Source of the DNA: Odobenus rosmarus divergens
Taxonomy: Eukaryota; Chordata; Mammalia; Carnivora; Odobenidae
DNA: 64,000 nt
Direction of reading: 5' to 3'
Assembly (NCBI RefSeq): GCF_000321225.1
Contig: NW_004450267.1
Span: 5,281,202-5,345,201 of the forward strand
Below, in pieces: positions 23,721 to 35,310 of the stretch; within the stretch, counting starts at the first letter, position 1; every line of letters starts with the position of its first letter. A model generated the notes under the pieces. It saw nothing but the letters and a program-made list of their open reading frames with translations. It was not told the origin of the DNA and ran no database searches. Position numbers and translations under genes: made by a program.

Positions 23721-26700
23721 AAAAAACCAAAAAGTGGCAAACACTAGCTCAAAGTTTTTGACTCACCTGTATTCATTCTTTAGTTCCACCTTTTGTAATT
23801 ACTAGACTTAGGGCATGACTTTTATCAGTAAGGTACACCCAGCACCCAAATAGGAAAGGATTATTGATCCTAGGACTAAAGATTTTAGCTAGCAAGGATC
23901 TCACTTGGACACTTAGGAAAATACCAGAGGGAGCCACTAGGAACTGGAAAGTGAAGGAAAGATTTCCTTTCTCTCCCCAGGTACAAATCAAATGTATAAA
24001 GGGGCACTATGTGTAGGCATAAGTGCACTTGGGTAACAGCTCTGCTACTAACAGAATTGGAGTAGATCAACAGTTCTCAGTATTTTCAAGTAAAAGGACT
24101 TAAAAATATTAAAATTCAGCAAGAGTGGGGAATTGTGGGGTTAAGCATTAATAACATTAAGTCCACAGATGAGGAAAAATGTAAATGTGCATGTGGAATT
24201 GCGGACCCTTTGCAAAAACTCTAGGAACCCACAGATTGTAGACCACCAAATTAGATTATCTTTGAAGTCCTTTCCACTCTAAAATTTTATGCTTCTAATT
24301 TCTTCTCTTTATATTATCCCTAGGCTAATTAAAAATATTCTTGTTAATCACTTCCTTTGGTTTTTTTCTGTTTCCAAGTTTCATTTGCCCAGTAACTTAA
24401 TCTAACCTCACTGTGATGACTAAAATCTCCAAAAAGGAAAATATCATAGTTCTATATAAACACAATTCATTAATTTTAAAAAACTTCATGCTGTGTTTCT
24501 AATCGGTGTTAAGTATGACTAAAATGTAATTAATGAGAACCAAATATTTCACTGACACCAGAATTAAATTTATTTTACCTGTGTGCTTAAACAAAGCACT
24601 TTACTGGCTGAGGAGGTGTTAGGAAATTGATTTATGTAAGTTGTAGAATTCACACTTGGTTTTGGCAGAAACAATTTTTTCAAGATTCAGTGAGGCTGAC
24701 TTTCAAAAATATTTATCTCACAGAGTATATCTCCATTATGTCATTCATATTCTCTCTCTGGCCCTCTTTGAGTTAACTACTCAATAGTAAATCATAGGAT
24801 GCTGGTTGATGAATAAGTGATGGCTTGTGTAGAACTAAATGAGAGTAGGAAGAACCAACCCTACTGATGAGCATGGCAGTTGTCCAATATTACAAGCCTT
24901 GATGAAAAGGCTACTTAAAGACAGCTGTGTCCTATGAATATTCAACTTCATTGATTTGCCTTGCATAGCATATCAATTATTGTCTTGACTTGAAACTTAG
25001 TATTGCATTGTACACGGTTTAGACTGGTGGCAAGAATGTTCTTTCGTACAGAAAATAACCAACTGAATATCATGGCACTATCTTGATTCCTCCTATTCTA
25101 TAGAAATTTAGTATTTTAGGGACGGTTATTTTAGTCTTTGACTGAACACTACTAGAGAGACAGCTTAGAATCAAGAATATTTTTTTATAGAGATTATGAC
25201 GACCTTGATAGTTTCCCCATAAAGTGAACTTGTGATTAAATTACTGGATGTGAGGATGAGACTGTTAATTAGAAAATCGTTTCATCCTACATTCTCTTTT
25301 ACTTTGCCATTCTCTATTCTCAATTTTTTTGGACATCTATTCACTGAAAATTAGTCATGATTTTTAATGAAATTAGCTATGTTTAAGAAATTCCATTTCT
25401 AAGTTTGAATAATACTTAAAAATTTTTTCATAAAATATAAGGGAACAGTTTGAAACAATGTTTTCATAGCTTATTTTCTCTCTCTACCTAAAAATTCTCT
25501 TACTCCAAATATACAACGGCTAGCACCATGATACCCCTCCCCTTTCTTTGGCCTACAGAATGCTCTTGTACTGCTTAGAATCTCATTCTTCTAAATATGA
25601 TCATTTTGGGTTCAAGCCTTTCTTTGCCATATGATCTCCTAGTAGAGTTGGGCAGTCCAATATGAACTACTTCAGTAAAACGATTTAACATTTCAGAAAA
25701 GTATTTTCAAGAGATGGCCAGGTTTACTTGGATTAGAGATACAAATACCAATGGTAGTATTTTGCCCAAGAACAATCCCACATTAATCTATAAATATGGG
25801 GAAGTTGCCTTGTTGTACTTAATTCTGTGGCCACAAACAGCAAATTTTTGTTGTTTGCTTATTGGTATTTCTTGTATAGAGATCAAAATGCCCTGAGATT
25901 TTTATATCCCTTACGGGGTCACTTAAGTTTTCAAATAGGAAGAATAGTGAAGCTACATGGGACTGAATATAAGAAAAATTTTATCTGTATCAAAACAAGT
26001 TATTAATCTAACTGGGGTACCATGAATCATTCATTTATAAGATGTGGTAAATAAAATGGGAAGCATTTCAAATCACTGGATAGTTCTGACCTGGAATTAT
26101 TCTCCTTTTCTTAAAGTCTTTATTTGCTTTTTTCGTAGACTCAGTAAGAGCATCTTAACTAATAAGGGAGAGATTTTGGTCTGGAGCTATTCCCTGCCAT
26201 TCTGCTTTTTTTTCTTTTGTCAAGCTTGCTGGTTTTAGAAGAGTACATGTCACTAGATTTCTGTTTCAAATTAATGACACTGGAATGCTGATGCTCAGTT
26301 GGGTATCTTACTGCTTTCAACAAAATGGTTTGATAGTATGTTCTCAGATTTCTGTGTTCTTAATAATGGAAAATATCAATACATTAAATGGTGTGATTCA
26401 AAATATTAAATAGGTTTTTTACCCTAATCATATGTTCTTAACAACTTTTTGATGATTTATTGCCCTGTAAGTTAAACCTCACATGAGGTTTCCATTGCCA
26501 CCAGAAAATCCCCTTTTACCTGCTAATTAAAATGAAAGTAGTGTGTGACCTCCACTTTTTAGTTAATGAGTGTAGCAAGCTTGTACTAGGGGCTGTTTAT
26601 CTTACCCATTTTGGGATTGGGCCTTGTTACTTTCTAATGTTTGTCCCTTCAGTTTTGGAAAGGCTATTTAAAACTCTTGCTGGGAAACAGACAGTGAAGC

Positions 26701-27927
26701 TCTGATATAATCCTCTAGACTTAGATACAGAGAAATGAGTACCAGTTGATGCTAACATGATACTTAGACTTTGAGGGGCTTTCATCCAAGCTTTGGCATG
26801 AATCTTTAGATAGAAATTTTTCACTCCTTTAAAAATCTTTTCTAGAACGGTTTTCCTTTTGATTGTTAACAACTTCTAAGCATCTGGTGTCTTTTTTTTT
26901 TTTAACCCTTTAAGAAAAGTCCTTTTTTGAGTAGGTATTGATTGTTCCATGGATACTCTCAGGAGTGTTTGTAGGCTCTGCATGCTTTGTATGAGTTCAG
27001 TTTGAATAATGCATTTTGAATCATCTGGGATGTCCCGATTCTGGCATGTCCTCACTAATTGTGTTTTTAAAACATTTTTCATGTCATTTTCCAAACCTCA
27101 CTTCCCATCTTATTCAGAGAGGTTAATCAAGGAATGAAATTTGTTTGGGGAATAGGGATGGGGGTGGGTTGGGGACTCGAGTGAAGTCAGCTTGGGGTAT
27201 TTGCTTTAAAGTGTTTCTCAAGCAGTTCCTAACAGTATTTAGAGATTCCCTGGGAATCCTTCATTCTGGACAAAGTGGCGGTCTTAGTGAGATTTGCGTT
27301 TTTAATGCAGGACAGGCTCGAAATTTAATGTGTAGTGTAACTTAGTTATTGAATCCAAGAAGATAATGGACAGAGACAGTGCTCCTATTGTAATGTTTCT
27401 GGCAAGTGCTCCCTAAAATGCACATACAGTTGTCAGTTTTCTGGGCTTTTAATCCCATGGTGCTAGGAGATAATTTGTTTCTGCAGCTCTTCTCAAAAGT
27501 GGGAAGAAGGGTTTGGGACCAGTGAGCAAGGGGCAACTGGATCATCCACTAAATTTTTTTGTTCACAACACACTAGAGACCCTCCTGTATATCTAGTAAG
27601 TGATAATTAAGGTGCTAGGGAAAGCCTTAAATTTGAAGACACATGGAGGCCGTAGAAAATCTAAACTTGGAGGAGAAAAACATGCCATTAGGTAAAGCAG
27701 AGCTGTAACTGCTGGCTAAGACTCAATGGAACTTCCACTTGCTCTGAAACCAGGGAAATCTTAGATAACTGGGTGTGACATATCTATAGATACACATACT
27801 CTATAGGTAAATAATTTCTAAAAAGAGGGTCTTTCAGTTGGTGATCCTCTGGTTTTGGCTGTACCAAATTGTGAATATTCTTGCTGTGTTGTACCCAGTT
27901 GCTTTATATTGGTACTGCAACTTGAAT

Positions 27928-27973
27928 GGGGGGTGGGGTGGGACATTTGGGGTGGGGGAGGGAGGGGAGTGGG
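27928..27973 (+). promoter_or_regulatory. G-rich tract with quadruplex potential in UBXN7 3'UTR
   Basis: At least six G-runs of three or more occur within 46 bases (GGGGGGTGGGGTGGG, then GGGGTGGGGGAGGGAGGGG), about 140 bases before the poly(A) signal on the transcribed strand. An RNA G-quadruplex is plausible here. G-tracts near cleavage sites are known to influence 3'-end processing, but any role at this site is inference. Confidence 0.5.
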
Positions 27974-28108
27974 ATAAGTCTTTTGAAGACATCAGCTCAC
28001 TGTGCTGAGAGAGGGACCAAACTCAAGGAAACCTCTGATCTATAAATTCAACTGCTGCATTTTTTTATAAATACATGTAAATGTCCTGTTGTAATATTTG
28101 ATCTTGGA

Positions 28109-28114
28109 AATAAA
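28109..28114 (+). terminator. UBXN7: UBXN7 distal poly(A) signal
   Basis: A canonical AATAAA is followed about 23 bases later by an uninterrupted T tract (28137-28154) and a GGTATTGTTTTTGTGAG downstream GU/U-rich element. This is the usual layout of a mammalian cleavage site, with cleavage expected near 28130. Upstream AATAAA copies at 23333-23338 and 23630-23635 could give shorter isoforms but have weaker downstream context. Confidence 0.7.
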
Positions 28115-28974
28115 ATCAAAAACTTTTCAGTATTAGTTTTTTTTTTTTTTTTTGGTATTGTTTTTGTGAGATAAGACTCCCTAGATATTATCTCAGTTAA
28201 TATAATTCAGGTTTCAAGAGCTTGCCCTCATTCTCATGTTTGGGACCCTGAAGTGTGTTTATTAACATAGGTTAATTCATAGTTGCATTATCAAGGATAA
28301 TGTTTGCTAGATTCTCTGATACTAGTAGTATGTTGAACATTGATGGTAATTGCTCTGTAAATGTTGGTTGCGTCATGAAATCACTGGGTGAGTTAGCTTT
28401 TTAGGAAAGTAGGATTCTATAACTCCTATTTGGGCAATTCCAGCATGTAGTCTTTCAGACCAGGAATAATGACTAAGGACCCAACTCTAATAAGTGAAGG
28501 AAAAAAGGAATTTTTAAATTAATGGGAGAAAAGCCAGGAGATAGATTATATTGTGTTATAGAAATTGAGATCACTGCCTAGCTCACAGTAACCCCAGGAA
28601 TCAGTTTGTGTTTTTCCTCTTCCTCTTGTGGAACTATTCCTCATCCCCATGCTTCAGCAACATATCCTGATGGGACTTGCCATCTTCTTCCAAGACCTTG
28701 TCTCCCTGGCCACATGGGTGGGCCAAGGGGTGGGCATAAATACTAAATTGGGCTGAGAGAGTCTCTTTCCCATTCTTCTAGCCACAGAGTGCTTATCCTT
28801 AACCTTAACTAGCCTCATTGTGTGCCAAATAATAGAAATCGGGTGATGAGCAAAACATACACAGTCCTGTCCTCAGGGAACTTATTTTCAGTGAATGCAG
28901 ACAATAAACACATGAAAAATATTGATTTGATTCAAAGACTGAAAAAAAATAGAAAAGCAGAGAATTCTTTATTA

Positions 28975-29350
28975 TGTTTTTAAGATTTGTTTATTAGAGT
29001 CGAGGGAGGAGAGGTAGACAGAGTCTTAAGCAGACTCTGTGGGGCGCCTGGGTGGCTCAGCCGTTAAGCGGCTGCCTTCGGCTCAGGTCATGGTCCCAGG
29101 GTGCTGGGATCAAGCCCCGCATCGGGCTCCCTGCTCGGCGGGAAGCCTGCTTCTCCCTCTCCCACTCCCCCTGCTTGTGTTCCCTCTCTCGCTGTCTCTC
29201 TCTCTGTCAAATAAATAAAATCTTGAAAAAAAAAAATAAGCTCTCTGTGCTGAACACGGAGCCCAACACGGGATCTCATGACCCTGAGATCATGACCTGA
29301 GCCGAAACCAAGAGTTGGACACTTAACTGACTGTGCCACCCAGGCACCCC
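28975..29350 (-). mobile_element. SINEC, older, interrupted by a second SINE
   Basis: Outer copy: GAGTCTTAAGCAGACTCTGT on the left, resuming AAGCTCTCTGTGCTGAACAC. Flanked by AGAATTCT in an L2. Confidence 0.88.
29041..29236 (+). mobile_element. SINEC nested in the previous SINE
   Basis: Younger CTGCTCGGCGGGAAGCCTGC subtype; A-rich tail ends at 29236. Confidence 0.94.
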
Positions 29351-30858
29351 AAGAATTCTGCTTTAAATAAGATGTTGGGGAGTTAACATTTAGGCTGAGA
29401 CCTGAAGGACGCAAAGAAGGCGGCCGTGCTAAGAGTTGGAGGAAAACTTCCAAGCAGGGCAACAACTGCAGAGGCTGGGGAGCAGCAAAGTTTTTGATGG
29501 ATCTGAGGTATTTCGAGAAGGCAGATGGGTCTGGCATGTGGTGAGCAAAGGGAGTGGCATAAAGTGACTAAAAGCCAGATCATAGAAGGCCTTACTCGGC
29601 CCTGGTAAGGAGCTCAGATCATGTTTCAAGTGTAATGAGAAGCCATTATTAAGTGGACAGTGAATTGGAGGAGAGCAAGAGTAGAGACGGTTGCAATGAT
29701 CAAACTGTAAAACAGAGGTCACCTGGGCCAGAGAGTGGCAGAACAACTGGGGAGTAGGGTATAGAGATGCACTATGAAGGTAGAAATGGAGAGACTTAAA
29801 TGCGGGGGAATGAAGGAAAGCAAAATCAAGAATGACTCGTTTCCGGCGGTGGGTAGGTAGCCAAGTCATTACTGAGGCGGGAAGATGTGATCAGGCGGGA
29901 TTGGTGGAGAAGAAATCATTTTGGATGTGTTCATCGTGAAACTTCCAAGGGTAGGAATAGTATAGGACATGTATGTATGAAGCTTGGAGGAGAGGTAGAC
30001 TGGAATTAGAGATTTGAAAAATCATCAGCGTTACAGACGGAGTTTAGTTCCATGAGAGAGAATGAGGTCACCTAAGGAGAAAGTTAAAGAGGGTCCAGAA
30101 CCTAGGTCTGGAGATCACCAACAGAAAGAGGCCCAGTCAAGGAGGTGCAGTCAGTGAGGGAGGAGAAACACTAGGTTGGGGGCGTTAAGGGAGCCAAGAG
30201 CAAGAATTTCAAAAAGGATCTAGTGGCCAGCTATGCCTAATTCTGTCTTGGGGTCAAGTAAGAAGGACAGTGAAGTGTTTATTAGATGCAAAAAGTCATT
30301 GGAGACCAAGATCCATCTCAGTGTGCTGTTGGAAACAGAAGCCTAATTGGAGTGGCTTGAAGTTTGTAATATTTTTATACTAATACAGAAAAAACAATAC
30401 TTCCTCTTCAGTGGACTAGTGTAAATGGCAATTCTTTCAACATCTCCTATCTTCCTTTTTTTCTCCCTCCAATTAAGGGAACGTGCTCTCTTGTTTAGTC
30501 AGCTGTAAGCTGAGGTTGGAGCCCACCCACAGGAAGCTGATAGTCTGTCACTCATATTTGGGGAACACTGGCCTGATAGTCATCATCTTTTCCCCTTCCC
30601 TTCTACAAGTGAAGTGTTCTCAACTTCCTCTATTCCTTGCTCAGATCCCACCTCCAGACCCCACAGTATCCCTTAGAATGGAACATCTGTGTATCCTGTT
30701 CTTGTAAGCCTTTCAGTCTTGGTTAATGGTATTAGGCAAATTCTTTTCCTAATCTGTGCCCTTCGTAGACTCCCATTTGCTTCTCCCTAGAGCTATCACC
30801 ACCAAAGTGGTGACTAGTAGCCATGTCTCCAGTGGGGCCAAGTTTCTTGTCTGTCTGT

Positions 30859-30983
30859 TTTTTAAGTAGGTTCCACACTCAGTGTGGAGCCCAACATGCG
30901 ACTTGAACTCACGACCCTGAGATCAAGACCTGAGCTGAGATTAAGAGTCAGTTGCCTAACCGGCTGAGCCACTCAGGCGCCCC
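30859..30983 (-). mobile_element. SINEC, short older form
   Basis: AAGTAGGTTCCACACTCAGT body without the CT-rich segment. Confidence 0.85.
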
Positions 30984-31456
30984 CAGTCACGCCAAATTCT
31001 AAGATTATTGACACATCTGTAAAAAGGTAATGTTTAGTTCTACCGTGGCATTCGTCAGGCCTCTGCTACCATAGAGGTGTAACCCAGGGAAGTGAAGAAC
31101 TTGAACTAAAGCTGGCCTTACTTAGGTAAAACTGCTTATTGCAAGTATATAGTTTCTAAAAGAAGTATCTTGTTTGTAGGGCTAACCGTTGAATTAACTG
31201 TCACACATTTACCCTAAGGAACAAAAACCAACAGCTGCTATCACAAAACCCCAAAGAAGTTTGGTCCTTTAAGGGGGTAAAGCCCAGTTCCACTGCTTCC
31301 CCTTGCCTCACAAACACCATTTTGATGATATCCATTTGAAAGTGTCTGCTGTTGGATAAGCCATTGAGTTGGGAACAGAGATACCTTCTAAAAATCTGAG
31401 TGATATCTGGCAGCCAGCCATCAGATTATTCTGATTACCTATGTACGAGATGTTCT

Positions 31457-31657
31457 CTTCTTTTTTTTGAAGATTTTTTAAAAAAATTTATTTGACAGAG
31501 ACACAGGGAGAGAGGGAACACAAGCCGGGGGAGTGGGAGAGGGAGAAGCGGGCTTCCCACTGAGCAGGGAGCCTGACGCGGGTCTCGATCCCAGGACCCT
31601 GGGATCATGACCAGAGCCAAAGGCAGATGCTTAACGACTGAGCCACCCAGGCACCCC
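31457..31657 (-). mobile_element. SINEC
   Basis: Flanked by ATGTACGAGATGTTCT / AAGTATGAGATGTTCT. Confidence 0.93.
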
Positions 31658-31734
31658 TAAGTATGAGATGTTCTAACAGATGCTGCATATAAAATCCTTT
31701 TGCTAAGCTGAGATCCACAAGCAGCAGGAGAGGA

Positions 31735-31925
31735 CTAACCCATTCTAGGCATCTCACATCTTATTTAATTTTCAAAATAAATTTACAAGGTAGGCATCAT
31801 TTTATAAATGAAAAACTGAGGTCCAGGTTATTACCGGGGCTCAGTGAACTACCCAAGTTCACATAGCTGATAGGTATTTGTAGCAGGAATTGAGACTCAG
31901 GTCCCTCAGGTGCCAAAGCACCACA
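31735..31925 (+). repeat. MIR
   Basis: GTAGGCATCATTTTATAAAT and AGTTCACATAGCTGATAGGT. Confidence 0.7.
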
Positions 31926-32034
31926 GTACTGCCTCCAAGAAGAAATACCTTGAGAGAGTTGGAATCTGGGTTGGGGAAAAAAATACCTCAAGCACCAATG
32001 TGTGGGACTGTGGAGAGTATACAGACAACAGGGT

Positions 32035-32225
32035 CATTTCCCCAACCTCATTCACTATTACTCTGAGCAAGTCAAATTCTTCTGCACTATAATCTCTTTA
32101 TCTGCATAATAAGGCTAACCTATCATTTATTTTACTTGCTGTAAATCTGTTGTAAGGATCTAATGAGATAGTTTGTAAATGTGTTTTATAAGGTGAATAA
32201 ATGTTTCTTCTTACTATAAAGCTTT
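32035..32225 (-). repeat. MIR
   Basis: TCTTTATCTGCATAATAAGG and GTAAGGATCTAATGAGATAG; the antisense partner of the MIR 100 bases to the left. Confidence 0.65.
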
Positions 32226-32544
32226 GTGAGTACTCAGCTTAGTATCTTTTATCAAAATTCAGTTCTCTGGAAAGACACAAGAATTCATTTAGGCTCTAAA
32301 TGATTCCCTTTTGCAATGAAAATGAAAATGGGATTCTATTTAATGAACTTTTCAATAGTTTACTAGCTTTTGCTTCAGGCATATAGACATCTGCATACAT
32401 AGAAAGCAGCTCATATGTAGTTTAAAAATGTGATAGCCAGTTATAATCATCCCTTCTCATATATGTGCATCGGAGGCTTTCTCAGTATTGCTTGTTTTCA
32501 TCGTTAGAAGTAACATCTCTGTGCACAGAGACTATGTGTGTTAC

Positions 32545-32735
32545 TTCATCCAGTGCATGAATTAATTCATTAGCCAAGTGACTCCTGAACTCCTACCATG
32601 TTCTAAGCTCCGTGGTCGGTTCTGGGTATACAGAGCAGAGCAAGATACAGCCTCAGCCCTCAAGGATCTCACAGTTGTGGGAGAAGAGGCACATAAACAG
32701 CATGGGTAAATCAAATGCAGTGGGAAGTAGGCAAA
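32545..32735 (-). repeat. L2 fragment, antisense
   Basis: TACCATGTTCTAAGCTCCGT and CAGCCTCAGCCCTCAAGGAT. Confidence 0.5.
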
Positions 32736-33679
32736 GATTTTTTAAACAGGATACAAAAAAAAAAAGTGACCATAAAAGGAAAAGATTGGCAAATGGAACT
32801 TAATTAAAATCAAGAACTTCTTTTTCATCAAAACACATCGTCACTAAGAACGTGGAAAAGCAAACCATGGCAGGAGAAAACATTCATAATACATATATCT
32901 GACAAAGGTCTCATGTATGGAATTATAAAGAACTCCCACAAACCAGTAAGGAAAAGACAAAGAACCAATAAAAACTGTGTAAATGACTTGAGCAGGCACG
33001 TCTCAAAAAAAAGGTTCTCCAAACGGCTGGGTAAAGTGCTTACTCATCAAGAAAATAAAAACAAAAACCACAATGAGATACTACTAAACCACTGGAATAC
33101 CAAAAATTAAAAATGTTGTGGGAATGAATGGGAAGCAGCTAGAATTCTCATACACTGTTGCTGGGAGTGGAAATTGGTAGGACCACTTTGGGTTACTGAC
33201 GATATCATTGACCAGAATGAAGTATCCACCTACCCTGTGACTCAGCAATCCCACTCCTAGGTATATTCCCTAGAAAAATTAGTGCAAAGGTTTTCCAAAA
33301 GACATGTATAAGAATATTTATAGGGGCATTATCTATAATAGGCAAAAAGTGAAAATAATCTAAATGTCCATCAACAGTAGAATAAATTGTAATATAGTCC
33401 TACAATGGAATAATAAATCAGAATGAATTATATGATAGATGAATCTTACAGATGTAATATTGAGTGAAGAGAGCTACAAAAAAGTATACACTATGTGATT
33501 CCATTTATATGACATTCAAAGATAGCCAAAAGCTAGTTAATGATAAAAGCCAAAATAGATACACTGGGAATAGGGATAATGATGAGAGAGAAACTTCTGG
33601 GGATTTGGAGATGTCCTGCATCTTGATCTATAATGATGGTTACCCTGGGTGCACATGTACAAATTCACTAGGTTTTATT

Positions 33680-33878
33680 AATTTTTTTAACTTTCTTTTT
33701 ATTTACTTGAGAGAGAACACACTAGAGAGAGGAGAGGGAACACAAGTGGGGGAGAGGGAGAGGGAGAAGCAGGCCCCCCGCAGAGCAGAGAGCCGGATGT
33801 GGGGCTCCATCCCAGGACCCTGGGATCATGACCTGAGCCGAAGGCAGACGACTAACGACTGAGCCACCCAGGCGCCCC
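33680..33878 (-). mobile_element. SINEC in L1
   Basis: Flanked by TCACTAGGTTTTAT. Confidence 0.94.
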
Positions 33879-33906
33879 ATCACTAGGTTTTATAATTAAG
33901 ATTTGT

Positions 33907-34028
33907 GGGGGCGCCTGGCTGGCTCAGTCTGTGGTGCGAGCGACTCTGGATCTCAGGGTTGTAAGTTTGAGGTCCACATTGGGTGTAGAGATTACTCAAA
34001 AATAAAAATAAAAAAAACTTTAAAAAAT
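33907..34028 (+). mobile_element. SINEC, short GACTCTGGATCTCAGG form
   Basis: Truncated body ending GTAGAGATTACTCAAAAATA; 29 bases right of the previous, opposite copy. Confidence 0.88.
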
Positions 34029-34129
34029 AAGATTTATGTATTTTACTGTGTGGATATAATACCTACATTTAAAAAACAATAATGAAGTACAGTGAGAATC
34101 TGGAGAAAGAAGAGCCTAACTCTGAGTGA

Positions 34130-34290
34130 AGCAATCGGGGAAGGTTTCCCCGGGGGGTGTTTGAACTGGATCTTGAATAAGAGCTTTTTAGAAGCGGGTC
34201 AGAGCTCTCCCGTACAGAGAGCACCACGAAACGCTCAGCACTCCGGTGTGCAAGACGATGGTGACCTGGGGCCTGAACAAAATGTGAGAA
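34130..34290 (-). repeat. L2 fragment, antisense
   Basis: GGGGAAGGTTTCCCC then TGAACTGGATCTTGAATAAG. It abuts the CpG island's left flank. Confidence 0.45.
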
Positions 34291-34559
34291 GGCTAGCGGA
34301 GGAACCAAGCTACACATCCAGTCAGCTAAGAGCAAAGGAAGGAGGGCGATGAGGGAAAAATGGCGGCTGCTCTCCTCAGTGCTGGTTTTCCAAAGAGCCC
34401 CAATTCTGCAATGAGTGGAACAGATGTGTGTGAAAAAAGTGTTGCTGCTTTGGGAGAGAAGGGAGGATAAGGTATTTCTCATGGGCACTTGTCTGACTCA
34501 CTGAGACATTTTAGCTCACGAGGCCATGCCTCCTGGTTCCTTCCTTAGGGTCACATGAA

Positions 34560-35130
34560 AATGAGCAGCGGGTGAGTCACCCCCGAGGAGAAAAGCTCCC
34601 CCGATGGAGGCCTGTGGGCAGTGGCGTGGGGGCGCACACACCGTCGCGCGCTCGCTCGCCCGGCTGGCCTCCGCATCCATCCAGAGCCTCCTTGCCCTCT
34701 TGGAGAGTGCGGACCCGGGGGCCTCCGGCTGGCCTTGCGGGAGTCCCAGCGGGGCCGCGGGAGCTCGGGCCTGCTCTGAAGACGGAGCCCTCCTCCAGCC
34801 CCTTCCTCCCCCATCCCGAGCCCCGCCCGTGGATGCAGGTAAGCAGAGGTGAAAGGCCCAGGGAGCGGAGGGCCCGGCAACAGCAGGGCCTACCAGCTGA
34901 GAGCGCCAACTCCCGCCTGTATTGAGCCCCGGCTCTGTCTCCCAGCAGTTGTCCGGCCTCAGGCCCTTCCCGTACCTTCGCTTTGCCTCCGTCTGTCAAC
35001 TGCGGGCTTCTACGGTGCTGAGCATACGTTCCCTCCCCAGCTTTGCCTTGTTGTCAGGGCCGTTTGAGCTTGGTCAGCGCGTCTTCTGCGGGACGAGATC
35101 GGGGGATCGTCGGTGCGCTTCTGTGACACC
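34560..35130. promoter_or_regulatory. Intergenic CpG island with splice-donor-like site
   Basis: I count over 30 CpGs in about 420 bases (CGTCGCGCGCTCGCTCGCCC, GGGGCCGCGGGAGCTCGG, CCCCGCCCG), midway between the UBXN7 poly(A) site and TM4SF19. A consensus donor CAG|GTAAGC follows at 34838/34839 on the + strand. No frame resembles a known protein. It could be an alternative first exon of TM4SF19 or the promoter of a noncoding RNA (human has a TM4SF19-AS1 locus, from memory). Transcription is not shown. Confidence 0.65.
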
Positions 35131-35179
35131 TTCGGTGGGACACCGCGGCTCAAGCACTTGCTTAGTGCCTTGTCGGTGG

Positions 35180-35310
35180 CCCCATTAGGCTTTCAGCTCC
35201 TCAGGAAAAGACACTGTCTCTGAGTCACCAATGCTATCTCCAGCTTCTGGCATTGGGACCGGCAGAAAGCAGACACACTTAATTGGTATTGACTGATGAA
35301 GGGATGAAAG
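35180..35310 (+). repeat. L2 3' end beside the CpG island
   Basis: AGGCTTTCAGCTCCTCAGGA and CTATCTCCAGCTTCTGGCAT, then ATTGACTGATGAAGGGATGA. Confidence 0.55.

Larger units (their letters stand above)
1..28135 (+). other. UBXN7: UBXN7 gene, 3' part (introns, last six coding exons, 3'UTR)
   Basis: Six exons joined in phase (0, then 1, 0, 1, 0 between successive exons) give a continuous 332-residue C-terminal protein that I recognise as UBX domain protein 7. UBXN7 is an adaptor of the p97/VCP ATPase that links it to ubiquitinated clients and to cullin-RING ligases (family knowledge). All introns use GT..AG. The first exons (UBA domain) lie left of the window. The largest intron here, 9876-17329, is filled by an old antisense L1 and SINEs. 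The next genes, TM4SF19 and DYNLT2B, keep the human 3q29 order and relative orientation, which supports orthology over a retrocopy. Confidence 0.95.
20029..28135 (+). other. UBXN7: UBXN7 long 3'UTR
   Basis: About 8.1 kb between the UBXN7 stop and the first strong poly(A) site. Open frames here are short and unrecognised. No SINE is present from 19755 to 28974, although copies lie about every 1-2 kb elsewhere. The only repeats I see are one old MIR (22910-23095), a simple AAAT/ATTA run (23681-23720) and an AT-rich patch (21780-21835). Such SINE depletion fits a single conserved untranslated exon. Human UBXN7 mRNA also has a very long 3'UTR as I recall, but the transcript extent here is inferred. 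Confidence 0.75.
28815..30340 (-). repeat. L2, antisense, long; split by nested SINEs
   Basis: GCCAGATCATAGAAGGCCTT, AATGAGAAGCCATTATTAAG and CAAGAATGACTCGTTTCC are the complement of the L2 3' half. Antisense frames such as 29429-29869 are relics of its ORF, not genes. Confidence 0.7.
32740..34080 (+). mobile_element. Ancient L1 3' end, sense
   Basis: Sense L1 ORF2 end and 3'UTR text: GGAATTATAAAGAACTCCCA, CACTGTTGCTGGGAGTGGAA, AGCAATCCCACTCCTAGGTA and AAATGTCCATCAACAGTAGA. Many stops. It is split by two SINEs (33680-33878 minus, 33907-34028 plus). Confidence 0.85.

Noticed and set aside
29429..29869. 146-codon minus-strand frame
   Set aside because: Lies in the sense orientation of a decayed L2; a relic of its ORF, not a host gene.
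34551..34999. Several overlapping frames of 80-140 codons on both strands
   Set aside because: All lie in the CpG island, where stop codons are rare by composition; none has family resemblance.
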